Shown: positions 1-6,475 of the stretch, piece by piece
Layout of the letters: each line of letters starts with the position of its first letter
Position numbering within the stretch: the first letter of the stretch is position 1
From: Cardiobacteriales bacterium
GTDB lineage: Bacteria > Pseudomonadota > Gammaproteobacteria > Cardiobacteriales > Wohlfahrtiimonadaceae
Reading direction: 5' to 3'
Assembly (NCBI GenBank): GCA_030150565.1
Contig: JASLFR010000019.1
Coordinates: 1-7,331, forward strand
Length of the DNA: 7,331 nt
Made by a program: the position numbers and the translations under genes
The notes under the pieces: generated by a model
Told to the model about the DNA's origin: nothing
Seen by the model: the letters and a program-made list of their open reading frames with translations, nothing else
Database searches by the model: none

Positions 1-777
1 CACATGAGTCGCCATTGAGTGGCGCAGAAGATGGGGGTGGATATTAACATTAACACCAGCTGATTGGGCAAAGAGCTTCACCCTATTGGAGATCTGCCGT
101 GTACTAATCCGATTCCCTCTTGTTGTAATAAAGAGCGCCTCTTGATCGAGCGCTCGGGCATTGTGGAGCCACTCCTCTCTTAATGGTAACCAGCGTTTCA
201 GCGCCTCTATCGCTTTTGAGCCTATAGGAACATAGCGTGCTTTCCCCCCCTTACCATCACGAATATGCACTTCAGCCTCCCCAAAATCGATATCGGACAG
301 ATTGAGCGCCGCAAGCTCAGCAAGACGCATCCCCGTCGAGTAGAAGAGTTCACACGTTGCAAGATCTCGCACCTCATACTCAGTTTTAGGTGGAGTATTG
401 AGAATACGCTGAACAAGATCAACATCTAAAGTATTTGGAAGGCGTTTTTTCCCTTTAGGGGCTGTGACAAACACAGCGGGATTATGGGAGAGATCCCCCA
501 TCTTTACTGCAAAGTCGAGAAAGAGACGAATCGTCGTTAAGTGTGATTTTAAACTCTCAGGACTAAGTGGACGAACCCCACCATCAGGCACCTCTTGCGC
601 ACGATAGCTAATGTAATTCCGCAAAATATTACGAGTACATTGATCCCAGCGGGTCATCCCGATCGATTCTAAATAACCGAGAAATTGTCGAAGAGCGTAA
701 CGGCGAGTCTGAGTCGTCGCAGGACGCAACCGTCGTTCACACTGAGCAAGATACTGCTCTACACGCTCTTCTAACAT
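1..777 (-). CDS. xerC: Tyrosine recombinase XerC, 3' end cut by window edge
   Basis: Site-specific tyrosine recombinase that, with XerD, resolves chromosome dimers at dif near division. 259 codons are visible; the family is usually about 300 residues, so roughly 40 C-terminal residues lie outside the window. The N-terminal SAM-like core-binding domain covers about residues 1-105. The catalytic domain follows, with Arg151 in STGMRLAEL, a lysine in GKGGK (Lys176), and His249 and Arg252 in HPHLLRH. The third catalytic His/Trp and the nucleophilic Tyr fall beyond the edge and cannot be checked. XerC rather than XerD is preferred because of the APK...LP...DVD linker and the HPHxLRHS stretch. The ATG at 777 lies six bases after the aspA stop and in the same frame as aspA. 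A GAGGA sequence inside the aspA end, about 14 bases upstream, may be its ribosome site. It looks like the distal gene of the slyD-min-aspA transcript. Confidence 0.93.
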   Translation of the reverse strand, partial: MLEERVEQYLAQCERRLRPATTQTRRYALRQFLGYLESIGMTRWDQCTRNILRNYISYRAQEVPDGGVRPLSPESLKSHLTTIRLFLDFAVKMGDLSHNPAVFVTAPKGKKRLPNTLDVDLVQRILNTPPKTEYEVRDLATCELFYSTGMRLAELAALNLSDIDFGEAEVHIRDGKGGKARYVPIGSKAIEALKRWLPLREEWLHNARALDQEALFITTRGNRISTRQISNRVKLFAQSAGVNVNIHPHLLRHSMATHV

Positions 778-783
778 CTGAAA

Positions 784-2196
784 TTAATCTTCCTCAATCA
801 TGCCGATCGTTTCACGCAGCGCATCAAGCGTAAAGAGCTTATCAAACTCCTCTTCTGTCATAAGATTGCGCTCAAGCACAACCGCTTTAACACTCTTACC
901 AGTCTTAACGCAGATTCGCCCTACAATATCCCCCTCTCCATGCCCAATAATAGGGTTGAGATAGGTGATAATTCCGATCGAATTGAGAATATAGTTAAGA
1001 CAATACGCCTCATTCGCTGTAATGCCATCGATACATTTATCACGGAAACTGTAGCAAGCATTTTTCAATAACATTAAGGATTCAAAGAGGCATTGAGCCA
1101 TCACAGGCTCCATCGCATTCAACTGAAGTTGACTCGCCTCAGCAGCCATAGTGACCGCTGTGTCATTCCCCATCACTTTAAAGCAGGCGTTATTTACCGC
1201 CTCAGGAAGAACAGGGTTCACCTTAGCTGGCATGATTGAACTTCCCGCTTGAAGTTCAGGAAGGTTAATCTCCTTAAGTCCAGCACGTGGGCCAGACGAG
1301 AGAAGACGCAGATCATTTGCGATCTTACCAAGCTTAATCGCAAGCGATTTTAAAACAGCGTGGAATTTTACAAGATCGGTAACATCAGAGGTAGCAGCGA
1401 TTAGATCATCAGCATTTCTAAAGGGGGCACCAGTCACCTCTGCCAATTTTTCAACGGCAAGTTTTGCATATCCTTCAGGAGTATTCACCCCTGTTCCGAT
1501 CGCTGTTCCCCCTAAGTTAACTGAAAGGAGATCTTCTCGATAATATTTAATATCTCGAATCGCTCCTTTCATCAGGTTAGCGAACGCTTTAAACTCCTGC
1601 CCAAGACTCATCGGTACCGCATCTTGAAGCTGAGTGCGCCCCATCTTCAAAACATGAGCAAACTCTTGAGCTTTACAATTGAATCCTTTTTTTAAATACT
1701 CAACCGCTTCTATCAACTCTTCAGAGACAGCGTAGAGCGCCACCTTCATCCCTGTTGGATAAGCATCATTAGTTGATTGCGATTCATTCACATGATCATT
1801 GGGGTTGAGGTATTGATACTCCCCCTTCTGATGCCCCATCTTCTCAAGACCGATATTGGCAAGCACCTCATTCACATTCATATTGAATGAGGTCCCCGCT
1901 CCCCCTTGAAACGCATCAACAGGGAATTGAGTTAAATAGCGATCATCGTTGAGTACTTCATCACAAGCGTAAAGAATCGCATCATGCTGCTCTTTATTGA
2001 TACGGCCAAGCTCATAGTTAGCCATCGCCGCAGCTTTTTTTACCTGTACAACGCCATGAATAAACTGAGGAGTATCGCTAATTTTTTGGGTAGAAATAGT
2101 GAAGTTTTGAATTGCGCGCAGGGTGTGAATCCCGTAATACGCTGAATTTGGAACACTTAATTCACCTAATAAATCAACTTCCTTTCTACTACCCAT
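784..2196 (-). CDS. aspA: Aspartate ammonia-lyase (aspartase)
   Basis: Cytosolic homotetrameric lyase that reversibly deaminates L-aspartate to fumarate and ammonia, linking amino acid use to the TCA cycle and fumarate respiration. At 470 residues it is near the 478 of E. coli AspA and looks alignable end to end. The superfamily signature GSSIMPAKVNP lies at residues 318-328; Ser319 should be the catalytic base of the mobile SS-loop. Substrate-binding elements are visible: GTS at 101-103, STND at 141-144 and GRTQLQDA at 186-193. QGGAGTS and NPNDHVN are typical of aspartase and also occur in related fumarases, but TQLQDAVP and the overall match favour AspA over FumC. The ATG at 2196 has AGAGGA eight bases or so upstream. 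The gene starts 20 bases after hslR ends and stops six bases before xerC. No promoter of its own is evident, so expression with the Min genes is inferred. Confidence 0.97.
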   Translation of the reverse strand: MGSRKEVDLLGELSVPNSAYYGIHTLRAIQNFTISTQKISDTPQFIHGVVQVKKAAAMANYELGRINKEQHDAILYACDEVLNDDRYLTQFPVDAFQGGAGTSFNMNVNEVLANIGLEKMGHQKGEYQYLNPNDHVNESQSTNDAYPTGMKVALYAVSEELIEAVEYLKKGFNCKAQEFAHVLKMGRTQLQDAVPMSLGQEFKAFANLMKGAIRDIKYYREDLLSVNLGGTAIGTGVNTPEGYAKLAVEKLAEVTGAPFRNADDLIAATSDVTDLVKFHAVLKSLAIKLGKIANDLRLLSSGPRAGLKEINLPELQAGSSIMPAKVNPVLPEAVNNACFKVMGNDTAVTMAAEASQLQLNAMEPVMAQCLFESLMLLKNACYSFRDKCIDGITANEAYCLNYILNSIGIITYLNPIIGHGEGDIVGRICVKTGKSVKAVVLERNLMTEEEFDKLFTLDALRETIGMIEED

Positions 2197-2216
2197 GAGT
2201 TTATTCCTCTTAAAAA

Positions 2217-2594
2217 TTATTCTTCTTTCAAATAGCGCCCCTGACGCAGATTCCGCAATTGCCTCTTCTCACGACTATCGGGGTTTTTAGGCGGCACAAC
2301 TCGCGAAAGTGAACGTAACTCCTGTTCTCGCTCACGCCGCGCGCGACTCTCCGCTCGCTCCTCATACATTGTTTGTGCGATTTTGGCAGGGCCACGCATC
2401 TCTATTAATGCGCGCACCTCTACCACAAAGAGTGTGGATGACTTATTAACTGCTATCTCATCGCCTATCGCAACAATTCGCGCAGGTTTTGCCACCTCAC
2501 CATTTACTTTTACACGACCTTTCTTGATCTCGTCAACGGCTAGACGACGAGTTTTATAAAATCGTGCCGACCATAGCCATTTATCTAATCGCAT
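2217..2594 (-). CDS. hslR: Ribosome-associated heat shock protein Hsp15 (S4 domain)
   Basis: Small basic RNA-binding protein of the HslR/Hsp15 family, known to bind free 50S subunits carrying stalled nascent peptidyl-tRNA and assist their recycling after heat shock. With this start it has 125 residues; E. coli HslR has 133. The S4 domain fills about residues 1-65 and opens with the family hallmark RLDKWLWSARFYKTR, followed by KGRVKVNG and KPARIV. The C-terminal third is very rich in Arg, Lys and Glu, as usual for the family. The ATG at 2594 was chosen because conserved sequence begins right after it. An in-frame TTG at 2603, adjoining the minE stop, would add three residues. Neither start has a strong Shine-Dalgarno sequence, so translation is probably coupled to minE. 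E. coli hslR sits beside hslO, so its place after minE is unusual. Confidence 0.92.
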   Translation of the reverse strand: MRLDKWLWSARFYKTRRLAVDEIKKGRVKVNGEVAKPARIVAIGDEIAVNKSSTLFVVEVRALIEMRGPAKIAQTMYEERAESRARREREQELRSLSRVVPPKNPDSREKRQLRNLRQGRYLKEE

Positions 2595-2603
2595 AATGGG
2601 CAA

Positions 2604-2885
2604 TTACTGATCTTTTTCAGACTCTTCCTTAGGATCGAGAGTGATGTTCAATTCTAAGACATCATAATCCCCCTCTTTATCCATCTGAATCTGAATCTGC
2701 TGCTCTTCAATCGGGAGATATCGACGAACGACCTCTAAAATCTCTTTTTGAAGATCTTCTAAAAAGTCAGGACTAGCATCCTTCTTACGATCCCGCTCAT
2801 GAGCCACAATAATCTGTAGACGCTCGCGTGCAATCGCCGCACTATTCTCATTTTTCGGCTTCAATCCGAATAATCTCTTAAACAT
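2604..2885 (-). CDS. minE: Cell division topological specificity factor MinE
   Basis: MinE stimulates the ATPase of membrane-bound MinD and displaces MinC, driving the pole-to-pole oscillation that confines division inhibition to the poles. The 93 residues compare with 88 in E. coli. Residues 1-8 (MFKRLFGL) form a short amphipathic membrane-targeting sequence. Residues 19-30, with the conserved RLQIIVA stretch, form the anti-MinCD contact strand/helix. The C-terminal topological specificity domain follows from about residue 40, with EILEVVRRYL and the final strand LELNITL. The ATG at 2885 is five bases after the minD stop, with only a G-rich run upstream, so coupling to minD is likely; this would help keep MinD and MinE in proportion. 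Confidence 0.98.
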   Translation of the reverse strand: MFKRLFGLKPKNENSAAIARERLQIIVAHERDRKKDASPDFLEDLQKEILEVVRRYLPIEEQQIQIQMDKEGDYDVLELNITLDPKEESEKDQ

Positions 2886-2890
2886 TGCGA

Positions 2891-3700
2891 CTAACCCCCA
2901 AAGATCCGTTGAAGTAGACCTTTACGCTCCACTTCAATAAAACGATGAGGTTTATCTTCCCCAAGGAAGCGATCCACAATATCAGAGTATGCCATGCCCG
3001 CATCTGCATTCTCATCCATAATAACAGGCATACCTGCGTTTGAAGCGTGTAACACTTCATCAGATTCAGGCACAACCCCTAAAAGAGGGATACCGAGAAT
3101 ATCGAGCACATCGGTTACCGAGAGCATATTGCCAGCCGCTGCTCGCTCAGGATTATAACGGTTAATAACAAGATGCTGGCGTACCTCTTCACCGACCAAC
3201 GCTTTTGCGGTTTTACTCGCTAAAATTCCTAAGATTCGATCAGAGTCACGAACCGATGAAACTTCAGGATTGGTAGTGATAATGGCATCATCTGCAAAAT
3301 GCATCGCAAGTTGTGCCCCCTTCTCAATGCCTGCGGGCGAATCACAAATAATGTACTCAAATCCCATCTCTTTAAGCTCGTTGATTACTTTTTCAACCCC
3401 CTCAAGAGTGAGCGCATCTTTATCTCGAGTTTGTGATGCGGGAAGGATATAGAGCTGATCTAAACGGCGATCCTTAATCAGAGTCTGTTGAAGATTCGCC
3501 TCATCATTTACAACATTAACAAAATCGTAAACAACACGGCGCTCGCACCCCATAATGAGGTCGAGATTACGCAAGCCGACATCAAAATCAATAACCACAG
3601 TTTTATGGCCACGCTCGGCAAACCCCGCAGCGATACTTGCGCTCGTTGTTGTTTTACCTACACCCCCCTTTCCAGAGGTTACAACTATTACTCGTGCCAC
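2891..3700 (-). CDS. minD: Septum site-determining ATPase MinD
   Basis: ParA/MinD-type ATPase that dimerises with ATP on the inner membrane, recruits MinC and is released by MinE. The length of 269 residues fits the family (270 in E. coli). The deviant Walker A motif KGGVGKTT lies at residues 11-18, with signature Lys11 and Lys16. Switch I includes Asp40 in DFDVGLRNLD, and switch II has CDSPAGIE at 119-126 with Asp120. Asp152, which matters for MinE/MinC contact in E. coli, is present in VRDSDR. The end, ERKGLLQRIFGG (258-269), is the amphipathic membrane-targeting helix. The start is GTG at 3700: the preceding codon in frame is TAA, so no longer start is possible, and AAGGAG sits nine bases upstream. 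The GTG start and the leader hairpin listed separately could moderate its synthesis. Confidence 0.99.
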   Translation of the reverse strand: MARVIVVTSGKGGVGKTTTSASIAAGFAERGHKTVVIDFDVGLRNLDLIMGCERRVVYDFVNVVNDEANLQQTLIKDRRLDQLYILPASQTRDKDALTLEGVEKVINELKEMGFEYIICDSPAGIEKGAQLAMHFADDAIITTNPEVSSVRDSDRILGILASKTAKALVGEEVRQHLVINRYNPERAAAGNMLSVTDVLDILGIPLLGVVPESDEVLHASNAGMPVIMDENADAGMAYSDIVDRFLGEDKPHRFIEVERKGLLQRIFGG

Positions 3701-3720
3701 TTAATAAAACTCCTTATTAA
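3701..3720 (-). promoter_or_regulatory. Inverted repeat enclosing the minD Shine-Dalgarno
   Basis: In the minC-minD gap, two perfect 7-base complementary arms (3701-3707 and 3714-3720, TTAATAA/TTATTAA) flank a six-base loop that reads GGAGTT on the minD strand. The Shine-Dalgarno AAGGAG straddles the stem-loop boundary and its GGAG core is in the loop; the repeat ends directly at the GTG start. The stem is all A/T and weak, so it may melt easily. The repeat is seen directly; any role in translation is inference. Confidence 0.4.
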
Positions 3721-3753
3721 ATAGATAATTAGAGAGACGAAGAGAGCATTAGC

Positions 3754-4551
3754 TTAACTCAAAGGCTCAATAACAACATCATCTCCATTAAGATAAATTT
3801 GTACAGCGCGGCCGCGCCATTGATCTGAGATCTCTTCAATGACTCGATACTTTCCAGCAATAGAGACCAACTCCGCCTCAAGGGATTGGCAGAAGATACG
3901 GGCATTTTGATCCCCATTCACTCCCGCTAATGCACGCCCACGAAGCGCTCCATAGATATGGATATTTCCAGCGGCTAAAATTTCCGCCCCTTCATTAACA
4001 GTGTTGAGAATAATAAGATCCCCAAACTCTTGATAGAGCTGCTGTCCACCACGAATTTGTGCAGAGACGGTTACGGTCTCCCCTCTCTTTTGAGACTCAG
4101 CAGGAACGGGGACCTCCACAATCTTTTCAACAACGCGATCAACAAACTTCTCGACCTCTACAATCTTCTCAACTTCAACAATTCGCTCAACCTCTTTAGG
4201 CGCACTCTCCTTAACTTGAGGGAGACGAATATTTTCAGAGCGCCCCTCAGGAATGATCGCCCACTCCGCCTTCTTTGCACGCTCTAGCATCGTCTCTGGA
4301 ACATTTTTAAGTGCAACAGGGATCAGATCTTGTGCGAGAAGTAGATTTCGTAACCAGTTAAAATCGATAAAATTACGATCACCCACCTCTGAAAGATCTA
4401 CAATTATGGGGGAGTTTTGAAAAAAATTGGCCCGAGAGGCGACCGCTTCCGCAAGATCGCTCTCTAATTGGCGCAAATTATTGGTGTGAAGATGGAGCGC
4501 CATGATGGTATAGACGCTCCCTTTAAATTGAAAAGATTTCTCTGAACTCAT
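3754..4551 (-). CDS. minC: Septum site-determining protein MinC
   Basis: MinC blocks FtsZ assembly wherever MinD places it on the membrane. It has 265 residues, against 231 in E. coli. The N-terminal FtsZ-inhibiting domain spans about residues 5-105, with SVYTIMALHL and PIIVDLSEV. The C-terminal beta-helix domain, which dimerises and binds MinD and the FtsZ tail, runs from about residue 158, with AQIRGGQQLY, GDLIILN, GNIHIYGALRGRALAGVNGD and IFCQSLEAELVSIAGKY, very close to the E. coli sequence. The extra length is in the linker, where hexads such as VERIVE, VEKIVE and VEKFVD repeat at about residues 121-146. The ATG at 4551 is 13 bases after the slyD stop, with a weak GGA six bases upstream. 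A 53-base gap separates it from minD. Confidence 0.97.
   Translation of the reverse strand: MSSEKSFQFKGSVYTIMALHLHTNNLRQLESDLAEAVASRANFFQNSPIIVDLSEVGDRNFIDFNWLRNLLLAQDLIPVALKNVPETMLERAKKAEWAIIPEGRSENIRLPQVKESAPKEVERIVEVEKIVEVEKFVDRVVEKIVEVPVPAESQKRGETVTVSAQIRGGQQLYQEFGDLIILNTVNEGAEILAAGNIHIYGALRGRALAGVNGDQNARIFCQSLEAELVSIAGKYRVIEEISDQWRGRAVQIYLNGDDVVIEPLS
4102..4191 (-). repeat. Hexad repeat in the MinC linker
   Basis: MinC residues 121-150 are built on a six-residue unit close to VEKIVE. VERIVE (121-126), VEKIVE (127-132) and VEKFVD (133-138) are in tandem; after a two-residue break (RV), VEKIVE appears again (141-146) and the segment ends VPVP. Valine or isoleucine alternates with charged residues, which suits an extended strand-like or loosely helical spacer. 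The codons vary between copies, so the repeat is clearer in protein than in DNA. Confidence 0.75.
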
Positions 4552-4564
4552 CGCTCATCCAAAA

Positions 4565-5050
4565 TTAATGTTCGTGATCGCAACACTCTTCTTCTCGATG
4601 GAAGAGTACGCCATGCTCCCGTTCGTGATCTGTTGCTTCCCGCACGCTAATCACTTTTACATCATAATGGAGAATTTCTCCCGCTAATGGGTGATTACCA
4701 TCAAGGGTAACCTCATCATCAGTCAACTCAATCACTGTGTGAGGATACTCATTCCCTTCCGCATCATGAGCTGTAGCAACCCACCCTAACTCAATTTCAG
4801 TCCCTTCAGGAAAAGCATCGCGAGGAACCTTAATCACTAACTCCTCATCAAAGGCACCATACGCCTCATCAGGCTCGACAGAGAAGCTCACCTCTTGCCC
4901 CGCTTCCGCCCCTTCAAGTGCACGCTCAAAGCCAGGAATTAACTCCTCATGCCCATGAATATAGGTGAGCGGCTCACGGCTCAACTCTTCCCCTTTTTCG
5001 TTGTAGAGTGCATACTCAATTTCAACAACGCAATCTTTCTCAATAATCAT
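4565..5050 (-). CDS. slyD: FKBP-type peptidyl-prolyl isomerase, SlyD family
   Basis: Cytosolic prolyl cis-trans isomerase and chaperone; SlyD of E. coli also binds nickel and helps hydrogenase maturation. The 161 residues lack a signal peptide. The split FKBP domain covers about residues 1-68 and 122-138, with YIHGHEELIPGFERALEG (30-47) and a conserved DEAYG (61-65). The insert-in-flap chaperone domain lies between, with VPRDAF and the DGNHPLAGE (117-125) hallmark of SlyD. After REAT the tail is short but metal-ligand rich: His142, His146, His151, Cys156, Cys157, His159 and His161. E. coli SlyD has a much longer His/Cys tail, so metal capacity here is probably lower. SlpA is the alternative, but DGNHPLAG and the tail favour SlyD. 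The ATG at 5050 has AGGAAG about nine bases upstream. It is the first gene of the leftward operon. Confidence 0.92.
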   Translation of the reverse strand: MIIEKDCVVEIEYALYNEKGEELSREPLTYIHGHEELIPGFERALEGAEAGQEVSFSVEPDEAYGAFDEELVIKVPRDAFPEGTEIELGWVATAHDAEGNEYPHTVIELTDDEVTLDGNHPLAGEILHYDVKVISVREATDHEREHGVLFHREEECCDHEH

Positions 5051-5088
5051 TAAATTTGCTTCCTATCGATATGGTAAATAGGCCTCAT

Positions 5089-5117
5089 ACTATACAATAT
5101 CCAATGATTTAGAGAAA
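5089..5117 (-). promoter_or_regulatory. Candidate sigma-70 promoter for slyD-minCDE operon
   Basis: On the minus strand, TATAGT (5089-5094) matches five of six bases of the -10 consensus. A poor -35 match, TTTCTC (5112-5117), lies 17 bases upstream. Transcription would start near 5082, giving a leader of about 30 bases before the slyD ATG with its good ribosome site. This is the only sizeable upstream gap in the leftward block. Prediction by eye only. Confidence 0.4.
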
Positions 5118-5140
5118 TCTATTTATCATTACTCCCCTTT

Positions 5141-5168
5141 TTGTTTATCGCCCACTTTGCGGTAAAAT
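5141..5168 (+). promoter_or_regulatory. Candidate sigma-70 promoter for rpiA-lptCAB
   Basis: TTGTTT (5141-5146) and TAAAAT (5163-5168) are separated by 16 bases, an acceptable sigma-70 layout with a good -10 and a half-matching -35. Start of transcription would be near 5175, leaving a leader of roughly 37 bases. Downstream, ATTTTA (5173-5178) and TAAAAT (5187-5192) form a perfect six-base inverted repeat in the leader. Prediction by eye only. Confidence 0.4.
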
Positions 5169-5194
5169 TAGGATTTTAACGCCCAGTAAAATAG

Positions 5195-5212
5195 AGAGGT
5201 TTAAGAGGTTTA
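5195..5212 (+). repeat. Tandem 9-base duplication carrying rpiA ribosome site
   Basis: AGAGGTTTA occurs twice in direct tandem (5195-5203 and 5204-5212), and the last A is the first base of the rpiA ATG. Each copy holds an AGAGG Shine-Dalgarno core, so there are two candidate ribosome sites, one very close to the ATG (about three to four bases) and one further off (about twelve). The far and near spacings are both off the optimum. Confidence 0.6.
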
Positions 5213-5865
5213 TGTTAAAGCAGAAAGAAGCGGTGGCTCAAAAAGCGATTGAATACATTAAAGAGGGGGAGATTTTAGGATTAGGAACGGGCTCAACGGT
5301 CGATTGCTTCATCGCTCTTCTACCTACCGTTAAAGATAAAATTCGTGGAATCGTCTCCAGTTCGGAGCGGAGCAGCGCTCAGGTAGAGGCGATGGGGATT
5401 CCGATTCTCGATCTTAACGAGGTGGAATCATTCTCGCTCTATGTTGATGGTGCCGATGAGATCAACCCCAATCTTGAGATGATTAAGGGGGGCGGAGGCG
5501 CATTGACCCGTGAAAAGATCGTTGCAGCACACGCTGAACAATTTATCTGTATCGCTGATGCTTCAAAACAGGTTGAAATACTCGGAGCATTCCCCCTTCC
5601 CATCGAAGTGATTCCAATGTCGGCTCAATATGTTATTCGTGCGATGGAGCGCCTTGGCGGCAAAGCGAGTATCCGCCCCGATTTCATCACCGATAATGGC
5701 AATCTAATTGTTGATGTTGAAGGGCTCTCAATCAGTAACCCTATCGAACTTGAGCGTGAGATTAATCAGCTCACGGGGGTTGTGACCAATGGAATCTTCG
5801 CAAAACGGAAAGCGGATCTACTCCTCATTGGAAATGAAGATGGCTCTGTTAGCCTCTTTAAGTAG
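5212..5865 (+). CDS. rpiA: Ribose-5-phosphate isomerase A
   Basis: Cytosolic isomerase of the non-oxidative pentose phosphate pathway, interconverting ribose 5-phosphate and ribulose 5-phosphate. The 217 residues are close to the 219 of E. coli RpiA. The phosphate-binding loop GLGTGSTV lies at 23-30, SSSERS at 49-54, and YVDGADEI at 77-84 supplies Asp79 and Asp82. KGGGGALTREK (92-102) holds Lys92 and the likely catalytic base Glu101, equal to E. coli Asp81, Asp84, Lys94 and Glu103 with a shift of two. The C-terminal TGVVTNGIFA (188-197) is also typical. The ATG at 5212 follows a duplicated AGAGG ribosome site. It heads the rightward operon, 16 bases before lptC, where E. coli has kdsD and kdsC; the residues nevertheless show RpiA, not the SIS-domain KdsD. 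Confidence 0.98.
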   Translation: MLKQKEAVAQKAIEYIKEGEILGLGTGSTVDCFIALLPTVKDKIRGIVSSSERSSAQVEAMGIPILDLNEVESFSLYVDGADEINPNLEMIKGGGGALTREKIVAAHAEQFICIADASKQVEILGAFPLPIEVIPMSAQYVIRAMERLGGKASIRPDFITDNGNLIVDVEGLSISNPIELEREINQLTGVVTNGIFAKRKADLLLIGNEDGSVSLFK

Positions 5866-5881
5866 AAAGACGAGCGATTAA

Positions 5882-6475
5882 ATGGATCGAGCTATCTGGA
5901 TTCGTCGTTTAGCCCTCCTCCCTCTTCTAGGGCTCCTTCTCTATATTACGTGGTACGTCTACAATTATGATCAAGAGGGAGGCGTTGTTGAGCGGCTCGA
6001 TCCCCTTTTAGAGGCTGAGGAGTTTATCCTCATTCGGTACAACGAAGCAGGTGAGCAACTCTACTATCTTGAGGGGCACTCTATGGTGCATTATGAAGGG
6101 GAGCGAGGGACAGAGATCACCCATCCTGATCTGATCTATTACGATCACACTCAGTTAGCGACTCTAGCTGATGGTGAAGCACCCAATATTATCTGGTCCG
6201 CTACAGGAAAAAGGGCGCTCTTAAATGAGGATAATAGCGAAATCACCCTTATCGATGATGTTCATCTAACCCGATTTGATCAAGAGCAGGCGCTCCACTC
6301 CACACTCGACACCTCTATTCTCTACGTACTCGATCACGGTGAAGAGATTAATACTGATGCCCCTGTTGTGATTCACTCAGATAAACATACGCTTACTGGC
6401 GTAGGAATGGTGGGCAAACCCACCATCGGCCTCTACCATGTGCTTAAGGATGCAAAAACAATCTATGTTCAATAA
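5882..6475 (+). CDS. lptC: LPS export protein LptC
   Basis: Bitopic inner membrane protein that receives lipopolysaccharide from the LptB2FG transporter and passes it to periplasmic LptA. The 197 residues match the family (191 in E. coli). After MDRAIWIRR, a hydrophobic segment at about residues 10-27 anchors the protein with its positive end inside; there is no clear cleavage site. The periplasmic part has the LptC beta-jellyroll pattern: LYYLEGHSMVHY, then THPDLIYYD, IIWSATGKRALLNEDNSEITLIDDVHLTR (aligned by eye to the E. coli segment WSVKADKAKLTNDR onward), and HSDKHTLTGVGM near the end. Sequence identity to E. coli is low, so the call rests on pattern plus the lptA-lptB context. The ribosome site is weak (GACGAG), and the start is 16 bases after rpiA. 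Its last 11 bases overlap lptA. Confidence 0.9.
   Translation: MDRAIWIRRLALLPLLGLLLYITWYVYNYDQEGGVVERLDPLLEAEEFILIRYNEAGEQLYYLEGHSMVHYEGERGTEITHPDLIYYDHTQLATLADGEAPNIIWSATGKRALLNEDNSEITLIDDVHLTRFDQEQALHSTLDTSILYVLDHGEEINTDAPVVIHSDKHTLTGVGMVGKPTIGLYHVLKDAKTIYVQ

Noticed and set aside
222..425. 67-residue minus-strand open frame
   Set aside because: It lies wholly inside xerC in another frame of the same strand. The xerC frame matches a known family throughout, so this one is a shadow.
1..777. Integrase of a mobile element
   Set aside because: A tyrosine recombinase at a window edge can mark an island, but the sequence fits housekeeping XerC, it sits tightly behind aspA, and no attachment repeats, tRNA or phage genes are seen.
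2878..3075. 65-residue minus-strand open frame across the end of minD
   Set aside because: It overlaps the MinD C-terminus and the minE start in a different frame and has no family resemblance.
3270..3724. Two plus-strand open frames antisense to minD
   Set aside because: They are complementary to highly conserved MinD codons, show no recognisable domain and have no convincing ribosome site.
3701..3753. Terminator or separate promoter between minC and minD
   Set aside because: The inverted repeat has an A/T-only stem without a following T run, so it is not a convincing intrinsic terminator, and no paired -35/-10 of quality was found in the gap.
4030..4287. 85-residue plus-strand open frame antisense to minC
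   Set aside because: Its Leu/Asn-rich composition is the mirror of the repetitive MinC linker codons, so it is a by-product of the hexad repeat.
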